A DNA stretch of 64,000 bases from Tremella fuciformis (GCA_032768795.1 CP136492.1:248001-312000), one strand, 5' to 3'; numbered from the stretch's first letter, positions 39,998 through 51,303 are shown. Notes: generated by a model from the letters alone, not told the origin. Translations and numbers: made by a program.

Positions 39998-40747
39998 TCA
40001 ATCTATTTTCATCGTCATCCCATCTTCTCGCCACTCGTCCCAATCCCACTGTGACGCCTGGAAAGCTACGGTTAGCATCTCATTCAGCTCCTTCTGTCTA
40101 CTTTCAATCAGCAGCTTGAAGCCATTGCGCAAAGTGGCCTCGGCGGCAGTCAGGCGATCGCGAGCAGCGTTCAGCCGGGTGACATTTGTCCCTTTACGTC
40201 TGCGGTCGAGGTACTTCGTGGAAGCCTGTAGAAATGACAGCTGTTCGGCATCAAGATAGCGTTCTCCTGTTCCGAAATCAGTCGGTCGGTCTTCCCACAG
40301 GACGTTAAGGTATGTCTCGAGCGCAAAGCTCAGGATCCGCTCGGCATTGACCGGCAGCGGCGCCGAGGATTCTACTACGACGGTCCATTTATCGAAGGTT
40401 ACAGAGCGACCGGTGTCGAGACTAGTCGCCTGGAGACTCGCCGTTAGACTCGTATCTTGAGGTAGGCGGCTGTCAAAGCCGGGTGGGGCATCAGGTCCGT
40501 CTCCGGGATCACCACTACCAACACTAGTGGGGGCATAAGTGTCTTCAGCCATTGTGGTGGGATGGGATGTCGTTGCGTACGGGGAGGACCCCGCCACCTG
40601 GTGGACCTTTTGAGTGGACGAGGCCACGCAGGAGTGAGACATGTCCGCCTCGAGAGCCACTCCGAACGGCCTGGAATCCCCTTGAGAACTGTAGGGACGG
40701 GATCGCGGCGTACTGCGACGTGTAGCACTTTCCCGTGCCCTGACCAT
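39998..40747 (-). CDS. Array family subgroup C (C7)
   Basis: 249 aa from the ATG at 40747; an ATG at 40552 would give 184 aa. The upstream ATG is preferred because a GCATAAATG TATA-like element lies about 85 nt before it. The head is Ser/Arg-rich, then Gly/Pro/Asp-rich. The module reads LTASLQATSLDTGRS, VTFDKWTVVVESSAPLPVNA (W-x-V), ILSFALETYLNVLWEDRPTD (helix Trp), long helices with AARDRLTAAEATLRNGFKLL, and the tail QWDWDEWREDGMTMKID. A clear member, with the Trp-rich tail shared with C5, C8 and C10. Function unknown. Confidence 0.7.
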   Translation of the reverse strand: MVRARESATRRSTPRSRPYSSQGDSRPFGVALEADMSHSCVASSTQKVHQVAGSSPYATTSHPTTMAEDTYAPTSVGSGDPGDGPDAPPGFDSRLPQDTSLTASLQATSLDTGRSVTFDKWTVVVESSAPLPVNAERILSFALETYLNVLWEDRPTDFGTGERYLDAEQLSFLQASTKYLDRRRKGTNVTRLNAARDRLTAAEATLRNGFKLLIESRQKELNEMLTVAFQASQWDWDEWREDGMTMKID

Positions 40748-41305
40748 TGCTCCTCCTGTATGCTGTTTACCTCGTGTTGGTTGTATTTGCTAGTGAAGAG
40801 TCGAGGGTGATCGGAGTGTCTCAAGGCCATTTATGCAGGGGCTAGGACACCGCTCTGTGCAGCGGGTTGATGACATCAGCTATCCTTTGTGGCCCTGACG
40901 ATAGATGGTATAACAGCGTCCCTTAAACATGCGTCGCATTCAAACACAGCTCGGCCGCGGCATCATGCCTCCTGGCTTCTGCACTGGGCATCGCGGAGCC
41001 GGCGCTATGCCACCGATGCCATGCCGGACCAATGACGACTATGGTCCTGGCTGACACTGAAAGTGGGCGTCATCCATGTCCCCGAAGTGATCAGAAATCC
41101 TGGGCTTCAAGCGATGAGACGAAGTGGATATACAGTGAGCTTGTACTTGGCATTTGGACGCCAGGTATCAAAAGCGAGATCCATAACCTCCCAGCCGAGC
41201 TGTACAGAGAGAGCAAAAACGCCACACAAAGCGATGCATCAAGTGAACAAAGTTCTAAGTGCTATGAAAAGGGTGCGCGAAGCTGGCGCTCAGACAGAGG
41301 CAACC
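40748..41305. other. Intergenic with a small plus-strand ORF of doubtful value
   Basis: A 99-codon plus-strand ORF (41032-41331) starts with an ATG and overlaps the end of C8. It has no family motif or other support. TATA-like GCATAAATGG for C7 lies at 40827-40836. Confidence 0.35.
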
Positions 41306-41824
41306 TCAGTCTTGACGTGTTGTATCGATAGTGAGGGTCGCCCCACGGAGCTTCCAGCCGCTCCAACAAACGCCGCCTTTTTGAAGCCGAGCGTCGACCA
41401 TAGCGCCCAGCACATGGGGATCATTCTTGAGCGCTCCAAGAAACTCTTCATGAAGGCGGGCAGTAAGTTCCCCCGATGTTTTCTGGATGGTCTCCTCTTG
41501 ACTATCGTATGCGTCCTTCACAATCTCGCGGACCCTTGCGGCATGACGTGACTGGAACAGTCGGGTCTTGTTACTATTCTTGAATGATCTCCATGCGTAG
41601 TCAACGAATTCCTGACTGGCTTCCTTGAGGATTGCCAGAGTTTCGAAACCCACCCCTGGCGTACACCCGATTTCGGCGTTCCATTTCGTGAGAGATGTGA
41701 TCTCCGACTCGGGCGAGGGCTTGACGGTGATGGCGATGACTGCGTTGTCCGGCAACGTGGCGGTGCTGTCAACGCTAGCGGTTGCAGTGGCCGCCGTCAC
41801 GGTGGTCGCGGGATCGTCAGTCAT
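41306..41824 (-). CDS. Array family subgroup C (C8)
   Basis: 172 aa, ATG at 41824. A Thr/Ala-rich head leads to VIAITVKPSPESEITSLT, KWNAEIGCTPGVGFETL (W strand), LKEASQEFVDYAWRSFKNSN (helix Trp), a long charged helix and the tail VCWSGWKLRGATLTIDTT. It closely follows C10 (AVLTVKVKASP, VRWESTVESSV, NLWAAIQ, LSWDDWKQRGASIVMD) and C7. No intron, signal peptide or membrane segment. Function unknown. Confidence 0.7.
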   Translation of the reverse strand: MTDDPATTVTAATATASVDSTATLPDNAVIAITVKPSPESEITSLTKWNAEIGCTPGVGFETLAILKEASQEFVDYAWRSFKNSNKTRLFQSRHAARVREIVKDAYDSQEETIQKTSGELTARLHEEFLGALKNDPHVLGAMVDARLQKGGVCWSGWKLRGATLTIDTTRQD

Positions 41825-42180
41825 CGTCTGTACGCCCAAGTCCCCAAGGTGATCGGTCGCGGTCTACGAAGGGGCTGTCTGGAGAAGAGTACGTCGTGGT
41901 GATTAGTTTTGAGTAGGAAGGTCTGTACTGTGCGGGCGCCAGCTTTGCGCTCCAACAAGCTCAGTCCGCCCTCCTTTTCAGCAACTCGTCCTTTGAGTTC
42001 ACCACGCCATTTGACATCAGAACCCTCAACGTATAGGGAGGGTGGTGAGAAAGAGAGTATGTGGGTTGGCCGAGGAAATGTGGGCGCGGAAGGTGTTTCG
42101 TGCTTCAGGCCCTCTACTGAAGTGTAAAGATGTATAGTATGCATAATCATGATATGGTGGGACCAGGGAAGACACCACCT
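41825..42180. other. Intergenic, no gene seen
   Basis: Includes the upstream region of C8 and the 3' region of C9. No supportable feature. Confidence 0.4.
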
Positions 42181-42771
42181 TCAAAGTTTGCAGTCGACGG
42201 TGACGATGGTACTCCTCGTCGAGAGCCGTGTTGCCAGGTGCGGTCCGAATTCTCCCCAATCCTTCACAAGTAATTCTGTGAAGGCTTTCGTGAGAGCCTC
42301 ACCCTCAGCCTGAGCTTCGCCGCGACCGGTCCAAGTCGCGTTCAAGAATGCGTGACTCTCGGTCAGAAGTAAGTCCTTATGAGTATCGAATATCTCGGTC
42401 ACCTCCGTAGCGAGATTGTCGCCGAGATCAAACAGCCCGGGCGCAGCGCTCACCTGCCACTTGATTTCATTACGGCGGTCAGAGACGGGACGAATCCCAG
42501 AGAGATAGATCGATCTATACTCCGGTAGGTTGCTCTCCGCGTCACTGGCAGGTGTCGGTCGAGGCGATTCTATGGCCATATTGGCTGTAAGGTCACAAGT
42601 ACAAGATTCGATGGCAGAGTCGCGCTCAGTATTTAAAGCAGTGTCTCGTTCTGGCTTGACTGTGGTGTCGCCTTCAGACTTGCGACGCGATTCGCCACCA
42701 GACTGGAAGTGAGTGCCATCGTCGGGTTTGGAAGTGGTGTCCTCCTCAGGCTTAAGGAGCTTATCGGACAT
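42181..42771 (-). CDS. Array family subgroup C (C9), repeat-containing charged head
   Basis: 196 aa, ATG at 42771. The head has a repeated charged unit of the type (S/G)DTT-KPE-DT (TTSKPDDGT, DTTVKPERDTALNTERD). The module reads RSIYLSGIRPVSD, NEIKWQVSAAPGLFDLGDNL (W-x-V), a helix VTEIFDTHKDLLLTES, then LTKAFTELLVKDWGEFGPHL and the last strand STIVTVDCKL. An AATATACC element lies about 75 nt upstream of the ATG. Function unknown. Confidence 0.65.
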   Translation of the reverse strand: MSDKLLKPEEDTTSKPDDGTHFQSGGESRRKSEGDTTVKPERDTALNTERDSAIESCTCDLTANMAIESPRPTPASDAESNLPEYRSIYLSGIRPVSDRRNEIKWQVSAAPGLFDLGDNLATEVTEIFDTHKDLLLTESHAFLNATWTGRGEAQAEGEALTKAFTELLVKDWGEFGPHLATRLSTRSTIVTVDCKL

Positions 42772-43418
42772 CGCTGTATGGCGTATGAAGCACGTTCGTG
42801 ATGGTTGAAGCTTGCTTGAGACTTGGGAGTCAATAGAGCGGGTATATTGGGGGTGCAATCCCCTCAAAGGCGATATAAGTATTTTCTGCGAAATCCCCGT
42901 TAAGATCTCTGACTCGCAACTCTCCTTTCGCCCTCTTAATGCTGTGCAGGTTCACGTTTGCAAAGACTAACGAGAAAGTTGAAACTGTCAAGGGATCCTC
43001 ACTATCACTGAAGGGAGACTGTGGTGCGTTGGTATAGAGATTGCGTATTGTGTGCAGAGGAGGACCCCCACTTCTTGTCAGAGCTCGACATTACGGAAAA
43101 GGAGTGAGTAGGTTGGAAATACGATACGCAGTCGATAGAGCGATGCATATGCTGCCACAACCTCCACTCACTAACCATATCCAAGCCAACGATGTATGAT
43201 ATTGAACCAGGATAGGCTGGTGTTCCCCTCATTTGGGGAACGGTCGATGACCTAATGTCCAAGAGGTCCCACCAGGAGGCCGAATCAGTCCGATGTCGTG
43301 GACAGATATGAGATAGGGTGCATATGCATTGCACCGCTGCAGTACGAGAATGCCACAGTGTGTACAGCAGGGCTAATGGCGTTTCTTGCCTTTCCCCTCC
43401 CCGTAGGCAAAGACAGGC
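42772..43418. other. Intergenic, possible decayed copy
   Basis: A 109-codon minus-strand frame near 43.0-43.3 kb shows no family motif. Nothing further supported. Confidence 0.35.
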
Positions 43419-43997
43419 TTAAACACCGGAAGGTGGAGAGTCTGTGAAACGGATAGTCGGCACGGCATACCCTGCCCCGCTGGCTCCACCCCCAATTTGG
43501 GAGCTCGACCTTTGAAGGTACGGATCCATGACTATTGACGCCCCACGTTGTTTCCAATCATCCCAGGACAGCCCGCTGGCAGTCAGAGCCGCCCTTACAG
43601 CTCTCTCCAACGCATTCGGCTCGATATTATGAGCCGCGAGGAGCCGAGCATGTAAAGTGACCTCGGCCTTATTTAGACTTGTTCCATATTCCTCATCCTC
43701 ACTTTGATCAGCTGTGGCCAGTCTATGACGAGCTCGAGTCTCTGTCACGTAATTCTTAACGGTTTGTTTCGACTCGTGCTGGATGGCAGCCCATAGATTG
43801 CTCACGTAGTTCTGTGCAGCCTTCTGTAGAGTCCTCAGAACCCTGTCCGGGATTACCACAGACGATTCAACGGTACTTTCCCAGCGTACGTACGATAGCC
43901 CCGATCTTGAGCTCTTACCCGAGATCGGGCTTGCCTTTACCTTGACCGTCAGGACAGCCCCGTCTGGCAGTTCAGAGGCAGCATTGAAAGTGGACAT
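43419..43997 (-). CDS. Array family subgroup C (C10)
   Basis: 192 aa, ATG at 43997, no intron. It has almost no head; the module begins AVLTVKVKASPISGKSS, then VRWESTVESSVVIPDRV (W strand), LQKAAQNYVSNLWAAIQHES (helix Trp), LNKAEVTLHARLLAAHNIEP, LERAVRAALTASGLSWDDW and KQRGASIVMD. After the module there is a 30-residue Gly/Ser tail not seen in other members. It is the last C copy before the conserved YPT1 block. Function unknown. Confidence 0.7.
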   Translation of the reverse strand: MSTFNAASELPDGAVLTVKVKASPISGKSSRSGLSYVRWESTVESSVVIPDRVLRTLQKAAQNYVSNLWAAIQHESKQTVKNYVTETRARHRLATADQSEDEEYGTSLNKAEVTLHARLLAAHNIEPNALERAVRAALTASGLSWDDWKQRGASIVMDPYLQRSSSQIGGGASGAGYAVPTIRFTDSPPSGV

Positions 43998-44681
43998 GAT
44001 TGAGAGTATAACAGCGGGTACTAATTAGCGTGGTATGGGCTATGGAAGGATGAGCGGTAATAGTATATGACATGTAGATTGCTGGCAAGGAGCGTCAAAT
44101 GGACCCTCGGCAGAATGAGAAGCCGCCGTTCCTTTCTTCGCAGGTGCCACACTCCTTTGAAGTGCCACATTCGAGATGCATCTTTGGGTTTTAAGTGGGT
44201 TGCGCATATAAACAAGTCGGTCGCCCGAGGCTGGCTGTGCTCGTCACAACCCTCATGCATGACGCCGCTCCTCTCACTCTCCACATCATCTCGCACCTCT
44301 TCCTCGTCATTAACCCGTAGTAGCAGCGACACCTACACACACCCCATCGGCACCTCTGGATCATCGTCGCGCACTCCATCGATCACCCTTGCTGACCGTG
44401 AGTGGTTGCCCGAACTGGCAGGACGAGCGGAATGTCGGGGATTGGGATGAGGACGGGCGGCGCGTGCACCGCGCCGAAACGGCGTGGGGGAATGCTTCTG
44501 GCCCCATGTCGCAGAGAACGAGGAAGGGTGGCTGAGTGGCCGTGGTGCCGACAGACACATATAGGCGTACGCTGACGCGAGCTCCTCGTTCTCACTTACC
44601 CTCTCATCATGCATTTCGACCGACGCGCCACCCACAACCGTCTTGACATTTCAGATCACCTCACCTTTCCTCGCATCCACC
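43998..44681. other. Spacer between the C array and YPT1
   Basis: Open frames on both strands overlap one another and none has support. The part next to YPT1 is C/T-rich, as expected of a 5' leader. Confidence 0.4.
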
Positions 44682-45998
<1,317 letters not shown>

Positions 45999-46186
45999 GT
46001 TGCGCGAGGGGCAGGGGAGGGAGACGATTCAACTTCTGGTAGATGCTTTCGATCTGGTAGAGGTCTTGTAGTATATCATGTCACCTAGTCTCGGCGTACC
46101 ATACTCCCTCAAGCGACAAGCTGACGGAAGGGCAGAGAGACAGCGATGCATGCTGACTCTCTATGGTGTGAAATGAGATGACCAAA

Positions 46187-46930
46187 TCAGAAAGGCTTGT
46201 CCGAGGCGGGGGTTTTGTCCTCAAAGTAGCCGGCGACCTGCCGTCAGCGAAGATCCAGTACAGATTTGGCATGAGGGCAGTAGAGATATTGGGGGACGAC
46301 GGAGGAACAATTGGTAGTTTTATGCGGAGAGAGAGGTAAGGGATGATCGTCTTCGCAACACGTCTCCTCTATTCGCGGGTAGTCTCTCCCGCCCTCGCCC
46401 CGACCTTGTCGTTGTCGCGAATCTCGCAATAGTTCAACTCACAAAGGGGATCTTCCGCAGGACGTCTTTTTGGTAGAGCGGGACGTCGGACATGAAGAGG
46501 GAGACGGCACCGGCCGCTGCGAAGCCCCAGATGGCGAGTGTGGGCCTCCAGCCGGACAGGCGTCTGCGAGAGGCGAGCGGAGCGAGCGCAGTGAGCGAGC
46601 GTAGTGAGCGACGAGAGGCGCATCAGGCAGAGGGTAGGAGAATGGGAGTAGTCGATGTATGACCCGTCATGGGCAAGATCGAATGGCAGGCGTGGAGCAC
46701 AATGAGCGGGAGTTGTGAATGGCGAGGTTGGGGGAGGGTCAAGAAGTCAAGTCGAGAGCACAGCGTCAGCTCCATCCCTTGTCCACATCCCACGACGATC
46801 TTCACGAGCCTCAAACTGTGGGCGGTACGCACTCAAGGGTGAACCCTGCAAAGTTCTACTTGTCAGCTGTGGCTGCGTCACAGGGCATCAGTTAGCTCAC
46901 GGGTTTGGGCGAGTACTTGTAGGCTGGCAT
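46187..46930 (-). CDS. QCR10: Ubiquinol-cytochrome c reductase subunit 10 (complex III)
   Basis: Four exons on the minus strand: 46930-46901, 46845-46829, 46563-46443, 46237-46187; 72 aa. It is a small inner-membrane subunit of mitochondrial complex III, near the Rieske protein. The single membrane helix is in PTLAIWGFAAAGAVSLF. It is followed by the family signature MSDVPLYQKDVLRKIPF and the end GYFEDKTPASDKPF, typical of fungal Qcr10. The 17-nt second exon was placed because it alone restores the frame between the first exon and the helix exon. Introns 2 and 3 (265 and 205 nt) are long for this window. Convergent with YPT1. Confidence 0.85.
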
Positions 46931-47143
46931 GGTGTCGGTGGTGAGAGATGGAAGAGCGGAGGTGTTGCTTCGATGGAGATGCAAGGAGAGTCTTTTCGGA
47001 ATCATCCGCGCCGTCATTGGCTGGAAGAATGACACGTCACTAGTACCACCCCAGGCCAGGCCTTCGAGCACAGACATGGTCAGTATGCATACAACACCCT
47101 CTCTGCTCGCTATGTACAACCTAGGCGCTATGTACAACAGCAT

Positions 47144-47494
47144 CACTCTACACGAAGACCAGAGCGCGTCCGTCCTCGGCAACGTCCCACTCGAAAGGCA
47201 GGTAGGGAGGTGGCAACTCCAACCTGGCCATCAGCTTCCACCTCCTCGAGTTCACCAGGACAACAGGTGCTCACGTTTCGCTGCCTACTGGGCAGGTCGC
47301 TGCGCGTGCGAGGCCGTGCGGATGGCATGCATGGGCGTCTTTGGGAAGACATAAGGCCCAGGGACAGACGGGGGGATCCTTGGGCCATGGTGGGTATAGG
47401 TGTTCTGCTGGACGCGCTTCGTCGAGCCGTAATACAGGAGAGCAGGGAGGGGCTTGGTCGCCCGCACGGCTGGTCGGATGGTGGGAGTGAGCAT
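47144..47494 (-). CDS. Small unrecognised, possibly mitochondrial protein (3' end unresolved)
   Basis: Exon 1 is 47494-47289; exon 2 starts at 47244 after a 44-nt GTAGGC...CGAG intron. The N-terminus (MLTPTIRPAVRATKPLPALL) is basic and Ser/Thr-poor with Arg and Lys but no acid, like a mitochondrial presequence. It is followed by THHGPRIPPSVPGPYVFPK, TPMHAIRTASHAQ and, after the intron, ARLELPPPYLPFEWDVAED and ALWSS. This looks conserved but I do not recognise it. The frame stays open into QCR10 exon 1, so the true stop probably lies behind an intron I could not place. Same strand as QCR10 and about 200 bp upstream of it. Confidence 0.5.
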
Positions 47495-48256
47495 TGTGCT
47501 GGCGATGAGAGCGGTGTGAATGGGAGCGGTGGCGAGGAAAGGACTGGGTTGGGCTTTTGAAATATCTTCAACTCTACCGTCGTGGTCCGTCCATATCGGC
47601 TCATCTGAACAACTAGCTCGTGGCTCGCGGCTCGAGGCGAGGCTTGTGGGAATGAGGCCCGGCTGCTGCGTTGATGCGGTGATGCGATCATCCCGTTCGA
47701 GTCCTCCCAACCATCAGCCCATCACCCCCTTCAGCCTTGCCGGTGGTCTATGCCCAAAGCGTCAAAGCTAGCCTTATATCCGTTAGCTCTGGTGATCATC
47801 AGATCGTCTGACCGACAACGCCGGATCGTGTGAAGTGGTGCTAGTGAACGAAGAGCTTGCTGTTCTGGGAGCAGCTTGCGTATGTGATCATCAGTCGTCC
47901 CTCTTTCACCTTTGATTGACGTCTCCACTGGACGGACTGGAGTGATGGGGCCGACTCGGACGCGCAACCAGAGATAAGAGATGATGGTCTACGCGAGCGA
48001 TGTGATGCTGCTGGGTTCTGGGCACTCCTGAGCCTTTCGCTGCATGCAAGCGCGCTTATAGAGGCTACACAGGAGATTGTCGAGTCGGCTGAGACCGGAA
48101 CGCCGAGGAAAGACATGCAACACCGAGATCCGTAAAATCACCAAGCGACCCATAATTTTCAACTCGATCAGTCATCTCATCTCATCCCATCGTCTCCTCC
48201 TTCTCACACTTCCCCCGCGACACCCGGCGGCGACTCGACCAGCAGAGTCGTTCACA
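47495..48256. other. Divergent promoter region
   Basis: Between the small minus-strand gene and SYM1 (+). No gene supported. Open frames here are short and overlapping. Confidence 0.4.
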
Positions 48257-49219
48257 ATGAGCACCGTCGGGCTCGCGCTCGCCCGCCCATGGCACGCATA
48301 CCTAACCCTCCTGCGCGCCCATCCCGTACGCACCAAGATGGCCACTGCGGCGGGCATGTTCGTCGTGGGAGACAGTATTGCCCAGCTGGGGATCGAGGAC
48401 AAGGAGCTGCCTCTTCCTGGGAAGAAAGGGGATTGGGACGTGCGTCGCTATTTTTTCGATGAGAGTGCACGCTGATGCCCAGCCTGTACGGACGGCTCGG
48501 TTGGGCTTTTGTGCGTCTTGTCATGGGTTCTAGGGAAGGGCTGATGGGTAGATGGAGGCGTGTTGTTTGCCCCTTTGACACATTTGTGGCTGGAGGGCAT
48601 GGCCAGGATCAAGCTGCAGACGGCAGTGCGGAGTGAGTCTACGCATGTGAGACATATATGAGACTGAGCTGATGGACAGCGCTGGCTGCTCGTTTGACCC
48701 TCGACTCGTTCGTCTGGAGTCCGTTCGTGTGCCACTGTGCGTCACTCCAATGCATACCGCTGTCCGATGCTGATAGAAGGGTTCCCTACGTGCATGGGCG
48801 CATTGGAGGGCAAGTCAATCCCCGAGATCAAACAGAAAGTAGACAGGGTCTGTCTCCTTGCTGGAACCCGGGTGGCAAAGCTGACGAGAAGATGTGGTTC
48901 CCCACCTGGATACGGGCACAGTTTGTATTTGGTCCTACGCAGATCATCAACTACTCCATCATACCTGCCGAGCACCGTCTGCTGGTCTTGCAGTCCGTGG
49001 GCATGTGTAAGTCGGCCCTCCTAATCGAAAGGGGAGGCAGGGCTGAGAGCAGGCTGGAACATATACATCTCGTGGTCGAACAACCGGCATAACGTCGCCA
49101 TTGCCAGTTCCCAACTCGGTGTCGGGCCTGTGCCAGGTGCGCCGGGCGACGCCAACGACGATGAGATCTGTGAGTCGCCACAGCCTGAGCATATGTATGC
49201 ATGCGCTGATCGCGTAGAG
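48257..49219 (+). CDS. SYM1: Sym1/Mpv17/PMP22-family membrane protein
   Basis: Eight exons: 48257-48439, 48483-48510, 48552-48632, 48680-48736, 48780-48847, 48892-49006, 49053-49169, 49218-49219; 216 aa. It is a mitochondrial inner-membrane or peroxisomal channel-like protein with four membrane helices. Recognisable: LARPWHAYLTLLRAHPVRTK and MATAAGMFVVGDSIAQLG at the start, TARLGFYGGVLFAPLTHLWL, LTLDSFVWSPF, PTCMGALEGKS, WFPTWIRAQFVFGPTQIIN and the family signature WNIYISWSNNRH near the end. Introns are 41-46 nt. The stop codon is split: T at the end of exon 7 and AG in exon 8. Without the last intron the protein would gain about 23 residues. Exon 4/5 acceptor choice is the least certain. Confidence 0.85.
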
Positions 49220-49314
49220 AGCAAGAGTAGAGGTTAGAGAAGATAGACGCGATAGACTTGTAGAAGTATCATCCGACCTGCATATCACATGTTGTTCTAG
49301 GGCGTCAATTCGCT

Positions 49315-49941
49315 TCAAAAGGCGCTGTAAAGTGTGTCAGCATCTCCATCGTCCGATGCCCAATCCGCAGTTTCGTCCGGACCACCTCGGAGCGAATCCA
49401 ATAAGTCGTCCGTGCACTCAGCCTGCTTCCACGGCTTAGCCCGGAAATATTTCCTCCATTTCTTTGTCGTCCTCAACCGCTCTTCAGCATCCTTCAAAGC
49501 AGCACTCGCTTGAGCCACTTGCTCCTGCGCCGCGTTTACAGCTTCCTGCCACCCCGTTGACTGATTTCCCTCCGGGTTGGTCACCATAGCGTTGTACGTG
49601 CTCTTGCAGAGCTGTTGCTCGTATTCGTACGTTTCCTTGCACGACGCGACACGTTCAGTGAGATCGACGATCAGTTTGTCAATCCCAGCATGCCACGGAG
49701 GCTTCCTGACAGTCGGGGTGCGTGGGCTCTCGTAGACAGTCGAGGTACGTGGTGCATCGAAGATTGTCGGGGTGCACTCGTCGATAGTTGGCAAGATGGC
49801 GGTAGATGTAGGGTCCTCGTCCGTTGCACTTGCGTCACTGCCCCCCTGGCGCGCTCGACTCTGGGAGTAATGAAAGCTGTGTCGGGCGACGCGTGTCTGC
49901 TCAGCGGTATGGCTGCTGCGGTAGCTGCTGTGTGACCCCAT
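49315..49941 (-). CDS. Array family subgroup E, helical protein (E2)
   Basis: 208 aa, ATG at 49941, no intron. A Ser/Arg/His head is followed by tandem T-V-(Y/R)-(E/K)-SPRTPTV-type repeats (APRTSTVYESPRTPTVRK). Then comes a long helical part: IDKLIVDLTERVASCKETYE, GWQEAVNAAQEQVAQASAAL, KDAEERLRTTKKWRKYF, PWKQAECTDDLLDSLRG, and an acidic end. The gene at 50.7 kb repeats this order (IVELYQTVSRR, GWDRRMNEAHEYL, HDAERRL, WAQCTAQLLEWI). No signal or membrane segment. Probably a coiled-coil oligomer. Function unknown. Confidence 0.65.
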   Translation of the reverse strand: MGSHSSYRSSHTAEQTRVARHSFHYSQSRARQGGSDASATDEDPTSTAILPTIDECTPTIFDAPRTSTVYESPRTPTVRKPPWHAGIDKLIVDLTERVASCKETYEYEQQLCKSTYNAMVTNPEGNQSTGWQEAVNAAQEQVAQASAALKDAEERLRTTKKWRKYFRAKPWKQAECTDDLLDSLRGGPDETADWASDDGDADTLYSAF

Positions 49942-50748
49942 TGTCCGCGTAGGTATCGATCAGTGATGCGTGCGATGTCCAAGCACTGCTGGGGTTTGCT
50001 AGTCTGTGCGTTTTGTTCTTGAGCGGTTTCGATGTCATTGGTGAATGATGCTCTCGTCTTCTCTATGTACGATGCGCAGGACAGTAACAGCGCTGGGAAA
50101 GCGCATCTCGGTGAGAAAGCCTCGTGTGCTATAGGTGGGAAAGCCGGTTCTCACGAGCACGCAGACGACACATGATTCCCTCCGGACAGCTGAGGTGTTC
50201 AGAATATAAAGGAGGGGCATGCTCAAATGTTGGACCGGCTCTCTAGTGCATTCGATACATCATGACGGCCACTTGCGGGAGAGTGTTCCTACTTCCGCTA
50301 GCCGCTCTGGGCGAAAGAAGGCAGAAAAGCCAGGGGGGTTGGCCTTACCGATCGACTTCCGTTTTGGCGCGGCTGACACTGTCCGTTGATGCTCTTTCTA
50401 CAGCTGAGATTGCGACATTCATGCGCATAGCAGTCAGTCTGCGGGCACATGGGTCGGTACGCCAGTCAGGCTCCGAGTGTGCGCAGCGCTTGTGCTGATC
50501 TTTTCGTGTGAGGTGTCGGGATGGCCGTGGTACCAGTAGCAGGCCCTTTGCTCCTCCCCCCCCCCCCCCCCTTATTTTTGCACATCAAAGACCACAGGTG
50601 TTGCCCTCCTGAGCTGGTTTGGCCGCCATGCTTGCGACAAACGACAAGTGGACGCAGATGTATCGTCCTCGGCCTGAGCAATAAAGAACTGACTGTGGTA
50701 CCTCTTTTTGCGTCGCTCATGTCTAGTCAAGCACGGCCTACTAAGCTC
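49942..50748. other. Intergenic with TATA-like site and C run
   Basis: AATATAAAGG at about 50200 reads as a plus-strand TATA box. A 78-codon ORF starts 60 nt later (50262-50498) but has no similarity to neighbours and is not called. A run of 16 C lies at 50556-50571. Confidence 0.4.
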
Positions 50749-51303
50749 TCAAGCCGAACTTGACCTCTCATCTGTCTGTGTGTGGTCCAGATCTGCGGTC
50801 GACCTGGCCGCACTGCGACCCGATGTGTCCCCGTCCGCGTGTTGGGCATCTGAACGTATCCATTCGAGAAGCTGCGCAGTGCATTGTGCCCACTGCGTCG
50901 GATGAGATGTGAACCACTTTCGCGTATCCTCTGCGAAAGTCAATCGCCTCTCAGCGTCATGGAGAGACGCTTCCACCTCCGTCAGATACTCATGAGCCTC
51001 ATTCATCCTGCGGTCCCAGCCCGGCGCTCTCAGTCCCGTGGGACACAGATGCGCGCTGTAGTACTGCGACGCGTACTCTCTCTCTGCTGACTCTTGCCTT
51101 CTCGTACGCCGCGACACCGTCTGATACAGCTCGACGATGAGGTCGTCCAGCGCCCATTGAGGCTGTTCGACCACCGGCGTCAGGCGGTCCACACTCGGTC
51201 GGAAAGAGGCGGTCGGACGGCCGTCATTCTCTCGTTGCTCGACGTCTCTTGCTGCATGTGTCTCGCTGCGTAAGGTGTAATAGCTAGCGTAACTTCGTCG
51301 CAT
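50749..51303 (-). CDS. Array family subgroup E, helical protein (E3)
   Basis: 184 aa from the ATG at 51303; an ATG 48 nt upstream (51351) is also in frame, but 51303 aligns with the short heads of E1/E2. A head with YASYYTLRSETHAARD is followed by ALDDLIVELYQTVSRRTRRQ, AEREYASQYYSA, GWDRRMNEAHEYLTEVEASL, HDAERRLTFAEDTRKWFTSH, QWAQCTAQLLEWIRSD and an acidic, Ser-rich tail. It clearly shares helices with E2 (IV-L, GW....A, L-DAE-RL, C-LL). Likely a coiled-coil protein. Function unknown. Confidence 0.65.
   Translation of the reverse strand: MRRSYASYYTLRSETHAARDVEQRENDGRPTASFRPSVDRLTPVVEQPQWALDDLIVELYQTVSRRTRRQESAEREYASQYYSAHLCPTGLRAPGWDRRMNEAHEYLTEVEASLHDAERRLTFAEDTRKWFTSHPTQWAQCTAQLLEWIRSDAQHADGDTSGRSAARSTADLDHTQTDERSSSA

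Noticed and set aside
46369..46623. Minus-strand open frames in the QCR10 locus
   Set aside because: They are out-of-frame shadows of QCR10 exon 3 and its introns.
50262..50498. 78-codon ORF behind a TATA-like element
   Set aside because: No family motif, no codon bias evidence, and the TATA match alone is weak.
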